Positions 1 through 4,982 of a stretch of 10,949 nt of DNA are shown here, piece by piece. The translations under genes were made by a program, and so were the position numbers. The stretch is from Balneolia bacterium. GTDB lineage: Bacteria > Bacteroidota > Rhodothermia > Balneolales > Cyclonatronaceae. The first letter of the stretch is position 1; each line of letters opens with the position of its first letter. The DNA lies in NCBI GenBank assembly GCA_003567135.1, contig PXAI01000280.1, positions 1 through 10,949 on the forward strand, given 5' to 3'. Under the pieces are notes generated by a model that did no database searches, was not told the origin of the DNA, and worked only from the letters and a program-made list of their open reading frames with translations.

Positions 1-1
1 C

Positions 2-24
2 GAGAACGCGATGCATCGCGTCTC
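2..24. repeat. REP-like palindrome (CGCGATGCATCGCG core)
   Basis: A 16-bp perfect palindrome lies at 6-21 (ACGCGATGCATCGCGT). GAGA at 2-5 can pair with TCTC at 21-24 if A6 is bulged, giving a hairpin of about 23 nt close to the window edge. The CTAC that follows the right arm resembles the GTAG/CTAC tags of repetitive extragenic palindromes (REPs). It is extragenic and lies downstream of the minus-strand small gene at 80-244. The element may continue left of the window. The inverted repeat is seen directly; the REP assignment is inferred from shape and would need genome-wide copies to confirm. Confidence 0.5.
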
Positions 25-79
25 TACGACAGGGCTGCCGGGCGTGCGTCGGGGGAATTACACTAAAAATCTTAACAGC

Positions 80-244
80 TTACTCTTTTAGCCATTGAGT
101 TACCAATTTATCGGCCTGCTCAATGCTTAAATATTCTCCGCGGGCAATGCCGGCTTTTGCTTTTTCAATGCGTTGTTTTTGATACGCGTTTAGTTTAAAG
201 GGTTCGCGGAGAAGTTTTTTTAAGTCTTTTGGATCAGTAAACAT
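80..244 (-). CDS. 54-aa small protein, antitoxin-like, downstream of the R-M gene
   Basis: ATG at 244-242 to TAA at 82-80 encodes 54 residues, beginning MFTDPKDLKKLLREPFKLNA and ending TQWLKE. The second half (IEKAKAGIARGEYLSIEQAD followed by a WLK ending) resembles the C-terminal halves of small type II antitoxins, where an 'I..G.....E.A......W' pattern recurs, but no DNA-binding domain is visible. An in-frame TAG at 274-272 limits any N-terminal extension to 63 residues. It lies 31 nt after the stop of the restriction-modification gene on the same strand, so it is probably cotranscribed. No toxin gene follows in the 79 remaining bases, which hold a palindrome. It could be an antitoxin remnant, a small regulator of the R-M enzyme, or a chance ORF; codon use looks coding. 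Confidence 0.5.
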   Translation of the reverse strand: MFTDPKDLKKLLREPFKLNAYQKQRIEKAKAGIARGEYLSIEQADKLVTQWLKE

Positions 245-275
245 GATGAACAAATGGTACTTAGTATGAGGCTAA

Positions 276-3200
276 TTAACTTCCTTCTACGATCATAATC
301 TCGTCATCTGTCAGCCCGTACAGCTCATAGACCATGGCATCAATCTCGCGGTCGGTTTGGGCTATTTGGGATTTGAGCTCGTCTGCTTTGGCTTTTTGCT
401 CGTTGAAGTACTCCATCCATTCGGCTTCTTCTTTGAGGGTAAGCGATACTTTTTTCTTCTTCAGCTCGGCCAGGAATTGCTTGAATGTGAGCTCGTGCCA
501 GTTTTCGAGTTTTTTGGAAAGTTTATGAATTGTCAGTTTGGCATCAATCATACTTAGTAAGTTTTTCCTGATTCTCTCCAATTTTTTTTCAAAATCGATT
601 TTCAGATTTATTGATTTAATGATTTTATTTTGGTCTAGATCCCTTAAATCTGGTATCGGAATTCTTTCAGTAACAACATTATCAAAATGCATAGTGCGTA
701 TTGCCTTGCCTAATATAAATCGATACACATACCAATTGATCAAATTTGAATTGAGTAAATACCAAATTATTCGAAAATCGAACTCTTTATTTACAGTTAT
801 TTGATTAATTGTATCAACAATTTTGTAATCATTACTACTTGGTAAACAAGCAGTTATTTTGATATGATCAACTGGGTTTTTGATATGTGCAACTATATTC
901 TGTACAAGAACTGAATTAGGTTGAATAATGGCTTTTAAGTCATCTTTAACAAATTCAACATTAATCATACCCTTAGCTCCAACTACACCAGTTCTCTGTA
1001 TTTCAGCGCCTCCCAAAACTGGGAAATCTCCATCGTCTGTAATGTGTTTTTGGAAATTACTTCCTCTACTATTCTCAGCGATATCATTAAGTCGAAATTT
1101 TGATGACCATATCTTATCACCAATTAACTTTTCCTCATCTGATATACTATTTAAAAAGAACCCATATTTACTAAATGATTCCTTATTAATCACTCCAATT
1201 TTACTTATCTCATTATCAACCCTTATAGATGAATCATATGCTTTAGTAGCACTCTCTTTTAAAACAGAAAAAACTATCTGTTCTAATTTAACATCACTCC
1301 ATACTTTACCACAATCAACAATTTCTTGAATATCATTTAGTAAGACTTCTCTAATTCCCCCATAATTAGAGGCAAAACAAAATGATTTTGGGATTATGAA
1401 ACTAAGAGCTCCTCGCTCTTTAATCAAATCATATGACAGTTTTATAAATGAAATAGCTGTTTCAGAGCCCCCGTTTATAAAAGTTTTATTCAAATATTTT
1501 TGAACGTGTTTCGGTAATTTTGCCCCATAAGGCGGATTCCCAATCACCACATCAAACCCGCCAGTGTACTCGGGGCGGAATGCGTGATCCAGATCACAGC
1601 TCATAGCCTCTGCATCCTCTGCAACAAGGGGTTGCAACCCCTTGTTCGGAGTCGGAGTCGGAGGTGGAGTCGGAGTCGGAGATGGAGATATTGGAGGTGT
1701 CGGAGATGGAGGAGACATCGGTGGTATCTGAGCCGTCGGAGTCATCGCCAGAGGCGGCAGATTGTGCTTCTCACGGTTATGGATGATGTAATTTCTAACT
1801 GCATCAATTCCATTCTCATCTTCAACCGGTCTCTTGTCATATTTCTGCGCCCACAAATGGAACTTTTCATCCTTCGGAATCTCTAAGTGCTCTTTTAATC
1901 TTTGGGAAGATCGTCCTTTCAATTTTCGAACTATATTCGGCAGTTCATCCGATTCACAAACCAGCAGCATGTGAACGTGGTCTCCGCAAATGTTGTAAGC
2001 GAGAACATTAAACTCATTTTCCCTGACAATCTGCGCAATTTCATTTGTGATGAAGATTTCAAGCTTTTCATCTAACCAAAACGGTTCCCCTTTCTTCACT
2101 TTGTAATCGATCATCCGCTGGGATGTTCGTGCATTATGAGTCACCCACGTTACATGAAATGCCTTTTTATCTTTTCTGCGAAATACAGAGGGGAATTCCT
2201 CTTCCCACTTAAACGCCTTCTCCCCGGCTATATCAGGATCATCAATCAGGGAGTTGCCACACTTAATGTTATTGTTCAGCGAGGTAAGTTTTCGGCCTTT
2301 ATGAGCTGTGCGCAACCAAAGCGATAGTTTGGCAATCTCTACCGACTCCTCGTTTATATCCACGCCAAAAAGGTTACGCTCTAAAATCTGACTTTCAATG
2401 TCTGAAAGCCCCAGCGGCTGATTGAGGAGTTTGGATTGCAGTTCATCAACATATTTGTGCTCCTCCATCAAAAACTCAAGCGCCTGATTCAGAAACGCGC
2501 CGCTGCCACAGGCGGGATCGCAGATCGTGAGGCCCAGCAGCCATTCGCGGTAAGCTTCCAGTTTTTGCAGCAATTTCTTTTTAGTGGCCTTCTGGCGGTT
2601 GGGGTTAAAATCTTCGTCATCAATGCCCAGTTCGCCCTTCTTCTCATCACAAAGCTTGCCCACCGTATTTTCAACTATATACTTGGTGATGTATTTGGGG
2701 GTATAATAAACGCCGTCTTTCTTTCGGCGAGTTTTAGAGCGGTCAACCTCCTCGCCTTCCAGTTCGGCGGTAATCTGCTCAATCTCGTTCAGCGAATGTT
2801 CAAAAATGTGTCCCAGAATATTCACATCTACTTCTGATGCAAAGTCGTACTTGCTGAGCTGCAGGACGTGTTTGTGGAGCAGCTCATCTTCAATGGTAAT
2901 TTTGTCTAAAATTTCATCAGGCTTGAACAATCCACCGTTGTAGGGAAAAATTTCATAATGTTTCCCTTTGTGACCGGTGTTCAGATAGCCAAAATATTTT
3001 TTAAACCGATCGTAAAGAGGCCTGTACTCATCCAGCTCTTTTAATTGCTGCCACTGTTTAATAACCTGCTTGATTGAGTTAGGCGGCAATAGCTGCTGAT
3101 CTTTAGCAAAAAAGATAAAAAGGAAGCGGTCGAGAAGTTTCTGTGTTTTCTTAAAGAGCCGGAGTTTATCGTAACCGGGATTGTTTTTTACAACGCTATC

Positions 3201-3827
3201 AAAAATATCCTGTTTAAAGGTCGAATAATCGGCGTACAGTTTTTTTGTGACCTGCTCGTTTTCGGTGAGGGATGCCTCCTTAATCTTTTTAGGAACCCCG
3301 TTTTTAAAATTGGATTGTTCGAGACAGAGCCATAGTATTTTAAATTCATCCCTGGTGAGCTCAAAAAGATTAAACTCAATATGTTCCACCGCGTTATCGA
3401 TGTAAAACCGTATTTTTTCAAAATTCGATATGATTACATATTCCGCATGGCGATGGTAATTTTTATACCCAAATGCCTGTGATTCTACTTTGTCAAGGTC
3501 AGTAGTTTCGGTTCCTTTCAGCTCAATTACGCCGGCAACCTTGTCATTTTTGAGAATTGCAGCATCGGCTTTTTTTGATCCTTTTTCATCTTTCTGTTCA
3601 AGCCTCAGGTTATAACCGTTTGCAGGATACAGTGTGTACCCCAGCACTTTTTCAAAAAGATCTCTGAGAAAACCGGCCTGATATTCCTCTTCTTTTGAAT
3701 TGCGTATGTTTTCCTGAATCTCAGCATTTTGAAAGTGCCCGCAGAAATCACTCCACGCTTTATCTACGTTGCTTTCGTCAAGACTCAGCAGAAACTTATT
3801 TAATACGGCATTTTGGAATAAGGGCAT
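276..3827 (-). CDS. Type IIG restriction-modification enzyme (Eco57I/TaqI-like) with an internal HUH transposase domain
   Basis: This is a single polypeptide predicted to cut and N6-adenine-methylate DNA. Residues about 40-150 form a PD-(D/E)xK nuclease-like region: D88, then E102-L-K104 (motif VIELKG) and Q117. A helical region follows. The gamma-class amino-methyltransferase core has motif X around GVYYTP (372-377), motif I DPACGSGAF (437-445), an acidic strand NLFGVDIN (485-492) and motif IV NPPY (764-767). Residues about 775-1096 should be the TaqI-type target-recognition region, and 1100-1183 form a charged, coiled-coil-like end. At 1183 residues it is longer than I would expect for relatives of about 1000. 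The excess is an in-frame block at about 550-750 with a Y1/HUH domain (HVH 617-619, candidate Tyr680) and a Pro-rich linker. Apart from this block all key motifs are intact and the frame is open, so an active enzyme is plausible. The start ATG at 3827 is the first in frame; no strong ribosome binding site is seen. Confidence 0.9.
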   Translation of the reverse strand: MPLFQNAVLNKFLLSLDESNVDKAWSDFCGHFQNAEIQENIRNSKEEEYQAGFLRDLFEKVLGYTLYPANGYNLRLEQKDEKGSKKADAAILKNDKVAGVIELKGTETTDLDKVESQAFGYKNYHRHAEYVIISNFEKIRFYIDNAVEHIEFNLFELTRDEFKILWLCLEQSNFKNGVPKKIKEASLTENEQVTKKLYADYSTFKQDIFDSVVKNNPGYDKLRLFKKTQKLLDRFLFIFFAKDQQLLPPNSIKQVIKQWQQLKELDEYRPLYDRFKKYFGYLNTGHKGKHYEIFPYNGGLFKPDEILDKITIEDELLHKHVLQLSKYDFASEVDVNILGHIFEHSLNEIEQITAELEGEEVDRSKTRRKKDGVYYTPKYITKYIVENTVGKLCDEKKGELGIDDEDFNPNRQKATKKKLLQKLEAYREWLLGLTICDPACGSGAFLNQALEFLMEEHKYVDELQSKLLNQPLGLSDIESQILERNLFGVDINEESVEIAKLSLWLRTAHKGRKLTSLNNNIKCGNSLIDDPDIAGEKAFKWEEEFPSVFRRKDKKAFHVTWVTHNARTSQRMIDYKVKKGEPFWLDEKLEIFITNEIAQIVRENEFNVLAYNICGDHVHMLLVCESDELPNIVRKLKGRSSQRLKEHLEIPKDEKFHLWAQKYDKRPVEDENGIDAVRNYIIHNREKHNLPPLAMTPTAQIPPMSPPSPTPPISPSPTPTPPPTPTPNKGLQPLVAEDAEAMSCDLDHAFRPEYTGGFDVVIGNPPYGAKLPKHVQKYLNKTFINGGSETAISFIKLSYDLIKERGALSFIIPKSFCFASNYGGIREVLLNDIQEIVDCGKVWSDVKLEQIVFSVLKESATKAYDSSIRVDNEISKIGVINKESFSKYGFFLNSISDEEKLIGDKIWSSKFRLNDIAENSRGSNFQKHITDDGDFPVLGGAEIQRTGVVGAKGMINVEFVKDDLKAIIQPNSVLVQNIVAHIKNPVDHIKITACLPSSNDYKIVDTINQITVNKEFDFRIIWYLLNSNLINWYVYRFILGKAIRTMHFDNVVTERIPIPDLRDLDQNKIIKSINLKIDFEKKLERIRKNLLSMIDAKLTIHKLSKKLENWHELTFKQFLAELKKKKVSLTLKEEAEWMEYFNEQKAKADELKSQIAQTDREIDAMVYELYGLTDDEIMIVEGS
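1584..1597. repeat. Short inverted repeat GTGATC-ca-GATCAC inside the insert
   Basis: Two perfect 6-bp arms separated by 2 bases lie 25 bp from the 24-bp palindrome, between it and the right edge of the insert. Together they could mark one end of the mobile module. It is short enough to be chance, and it is translated in frame as part of the R-M protein. Confidence 0.3.
1623..1646. repeat. 24-bp perfect palindrome translated in frame (REP-like)
   Basis: The left arm AACAAGGGGTTG is followed directly by its exact reverse complement CAACCCCTTGTT, with no loop. Read on the minus strand in the R-M frame it begins at a codon boundary and encodes NKGLQPLV (residues 728-735). It lies after the HUH domain and its Pro-rich linker, the position expected for a REP palindrome next to its RAYT gene. 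A perfect 24-bp palindrome is very unlikely by chance. Its role as transposase recognition hairpin is inference. Confidence 0.75.
1647..1743 (-). repeat. Degenerate hexanucleotide repeat (GTCGGA/TCCGAC type) encoding a Pro-Thr-Ser linker
   Basis: The plus strand shows tandem and near-tandem GTCGGA, GGTGGA and GATGGA units. On the coding strand these read as alternating Pro with Thr or Ser (residues about 695-727). Because the unit is six bases, gain or loss of units changes linker length without shifting frame. It joins the HUH domain to the palindrome-encoded peptide and then to methyltransferase motif IV. A flexible, extended linker between folded modules is the likely structural role. Confidence 0.8.
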
Positions 3828-3924
3828 CGAAGAAAGAGTTCAAAATGTTGAATAATTATTTAAGGAATATAATACTTATGCCAGGTGTAAGTTTCCATTT
3901 ATGATAAGTTATTTGAAACAATTA

Positions 3925-4020
3925 GAACTTACAGTTTCTCCTTTAGATGGACCAAATTACTTTTAAATCCAGGTGGCAATATCCGGTTATTTGCACCAAC
4001 CCAAATCTTCCCCGATCAGT
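3925..4020 (-). pseudogene. Possible remnant of a DUF5615 (PIN-like) toxin C-terminal half
   Basis: Directly downstream of the DUF433 gene, where its usual DUF5615 partner would sit, one frame reads RFG at about 4005 and then KVIWSI, a TAA stop (3945-3943) and RRNC. This recalls the 'DFG..L...G.PPKVIW.RRGNC' tail of DUF5615 proteins. The N-terminal half is missing and the frame is broken. The match is short and partly subjective; it could be plain intergenic sequence. Confidence 0.25.
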
Positions 4021-4029
4021 CGATGAGGA

Positions 4030-4254
4030 CTACGCCGCAACAATCGGATGATCAATCTTACCGCGGGCATACTTTATGGATGCCTCAATATCTTCTTTCT
4101 CCAGGTCAGGCAGCTCTTCCATGATTTGATCGTGGTTTAAACCGGCCGCAAGAAGATCCAATACGTCTGTGACGCGAATTCTCATTCCCCTGATACATGG
4201 CCTGCCACCACATTGATCGGGATTAACAGTAATGCGTTTTCTCCAATCTTTCAT
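4030..4254 (-). CDS. DUF433 family antitoxin-like protein
   Basis: 74 residues, ATG at 4254. The sequence ITVNPDQCGGRPCIRGMRIR (8-27) is the hallmark opening of DUF433, followed by a helix-turn-helix-like part with VTDVLDLLAAGL (28-39) and EELPDLEKEDIEASIKYAR (46-64). DUF433 proteins are small DNA-binding proteins usually encoded just upstream of a DUF5615 PIN-like nuclease, and the pair is considered a toxin-antitoxin system. The length is typical. Here no intact partner follows: the 202 bases to the start of the R-M gene hold no ORF of suitable size, only a possible scrap. It therefore appears to be an orphan. Family assignment is secure; activity as an antitoxin is inferred from the family. 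Confidence 0.85.
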   Translation of the reverse strand: MKDWRKRITVNPDQCGGRPCIRGMRIRVTDVLDLLAAGLNHDQIMEELPDLEKEDIEASIKYARGKIDHPIVAA

Positions 4255-4263
4255 TTCGATATA

Positions 4264-4503
4264 TTTTGTTGAACTCTACCATAAATCTACTTAAAACACG
4301 GCTGATATCATAAGATTTAGGATTACACACTGCTTGATAGAATACTTCGCACGAAGTCATCGCTCCCATATCGACTAATCGTAAAGGGATCCTCACTAAT
4401 AATTTCAAGAAGGTGCTCTATCTTTCATTTCAATCCTGACGTATCCGCTTTCTTCGCATCCTTATATTGCCTGTTTGGTATAAACGAGCTTGTAGGTACT
4501 CAC
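4264..4503 (-). pseudogene. Decayed YoeB/RelE-family toxin
   Basis: The reading starts at GTG 4503-4501, overlapping the antitoxin stop by 4 nt (GTGA), a typical coupled antitoxin-toxin junction. It begins MSTYKLVYTKQA, the standard start of YoeB/Txe-type mRNA interferases. A frameshift near 4467 moves the homology to another frame: YKDAKKADTSGLK, a TGA stop (4427-4425), then KIEHLLEIISEDPF, matching the family pattern 'KDAKKL...GLK.KAE.LLEII..NPF'. A later stretch, KSYDISRVLSRFMVEF, may correspond to 'GAYSRRIN.QHRLVYEV' near the C terminus. At least one indel and one stop, plus divergence, make it non-functional. The total span fits the usual length of about 85 residues. The 3' boundary is approximate. 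Confidence 0.75.
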
Positions 4504-4742
4504 CAGTCAGGTTTTTCTTCGGTTTCCCCAAGAGGTGTATTCATTCCTTCAACGGTAGACTCCTGCATTCCGCGAATAGAGCTCAGATAAAGTGTTTCCT
4601 GAATAGCTCGCCAGTCGTCCTCACTGACCAAAACGGCATTTGATCGCTTTCCTGTGATTTTGATAGGCTCGTGTGTATCGGACGCCTCATCGAGCAATCG
4701 ATAAATTTCTTTGCGAGCCTGAGTAGCTGTAAGTGTTTTCAT
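4500..4742 (-). CDS. Phd/YefM-family antitoxin
   Basis: 80 residues from ATG 4742. The N-terminal part MKTLTATQARKEIYRLLDEA is the Phd/YefM DNA-binding dimerisation fold, followed by EPIKITGKRSNAVLVSEDDW (25-44) and the family-typical 'AIQETLYL.SI.GM.ES..EGM' helix region (45-67) that normally wraps and inhibits a YoeB/RelE toxin. The C-terminal tail is acidic and short. The stop TGA overlaps the GTG of the downstream toxin remnant, so this was the first gene of a YefM-YoeB-like operon. The antitoxin frame is intact while the toxin is broken. It probably still represses its own promoter through the inverted repeat upstream, and might neutralise or cross-regulate related toxins elsewhere. Confidence 0.88.
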   Translation of the reverse strand: MKTLTATQARKEIYRLLDEASDTHEPIKITGKRSNAVLVSEDDWRAIQETLYLSSIRGMQESTVEGMNTPLGETEEKPDW

Positions 4743-4773
4743 GGGAATATGTATTGATTAATGCTACTCTGCT

Positions 4774-4802
4774 ATCGTACGGCATTCCGTACATATTATC
4801 AA
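4774..4802 (-). promoter_or_regulatory. Promoter of the antitoxin gene with operator inverted repeat between -35 and -10
   Basis: On the minus strand TTGATA (4802-4797), a 17-bp spacer and TACGAT (4779-4774) form a sigma70-like promoter 31 bases before the antitoxin ATG. The spacer and -10 edge contain the inverted repeat GTACGG-catt-CCGTAC (4777-4792). YefM-YoeB operators are known to have TGTACA-type palindromic cores, and GTAC occurs in both arms here. Binding by the antitoxin would block RNA polymerase directly. The sequence elements are seen; function is inferred, and promoter consensus in this phylum may differ. Confidence 0.5.
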
Positions 4803-4928
4803 GCGTCAAGCTCAGGCAGCTTACTAAAACTGTTAACCCGATTGATATAAATACGAATGTGCCCACACCTTCGCTAAACCAGTTTTTATGTTGTGTCCTA
4901 CTTTTTAAAGACAGGAAATTTGGCGAAC

Positions 4929-4956
4929 TTCATTCCTGATCTTACACCCGTATAAT
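4929..4956 (+). promoter_or_regulatory. Possible recN promoter (TATAAT -10)
   Basis: A perfect TATAAT lies at 4951-4956, 26 bases before the recN GTG. The best -35 at normal spacing is poor (TTCATT, 4929-4934, 16-bp spacer). I see no clear LexA-type operator, although CGAAC at 4924-4928 looks like half of a Gram-positive-type SOS box. Confidence 0.25.
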
Positions 4957-4982
4957 TTTCTTCCATAACGCCGCATTTAGCT

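Larger units (their letters stand above)
1578..2180 (-). mobile_element. In-frame RAYT/IS200-like (Y1 HUH) insert within the R-M gene
   Basis: Residues about 550-750 of the R-M protein interrupt the expected run from 'KWEEEFPSVF' to 'GGFDVVIGNPPY'. The first part (550-690) reads as a REP-associated tyrosine transposase: an opening strand FHVTWVTHNAR (557-567), the metal-binding HUH motif in CGDHVHML (H617, H619), a basic helix around VRKLKGRSSQRL, a FHLWAQKY segment, and a terminal helix NYIIHNREKH whose Y680 sits where Y1 transposases carry the nucleophile. A linker of Pro, Thr and Ser follows, then residues translated from a perfect palindrome, then about 15 residues of unknown kind. Domain identity comes from motif reading. 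The exact insertion boundaries are inferred from the expected continuity of the methyltransferase fold. Homing as an intein is unlikely because splice motifs are absent. Confidence 0.75.

Noticed and set aside
1584..1886. 100-residue plus-strand ORF rich in Arg, Ser and Trp
   Set aside because: It is the antisense reading of the hexanucleotide repeat and HUH domain; the composition is a by-product of the Pro-Thr repeat.
1578..2180. Intein in the R-M protein
   Set aside because: The insert lacks a Cys/Ser at the start junction and a terminal His-Asn followed by Cys/Ser/Thr, and has no Hint-domain blocks; HUH motifs explain it better.
3828..3930. Promoter of the R-M gene
   Set aside because: AT-rich sequence with several TATA-like words, but no -35/-10 pair or Bacteroidota-type TTTG/TAnnTTTG pair at acceptable spacing.
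4223..4408. 61-residue minus-strand ORF between the DUF433 and antitoxin genes
   Set aside because: It is one frame of the degraded YoeB/RelE toxin running into the DUF433 start, not a gene of its own.
4924..4936. SOS box upstream of recN
   Set aside because: Only a CGAAC half-site is present; the second half does not match, and LexA consensus in this lineage is unknown to me.
4733..4939. 68-residue plus-strand ORF before recN
   Set aside because: It overlaps the antitoxin start and its promoter, has no domain-like pattern and no conserved context.
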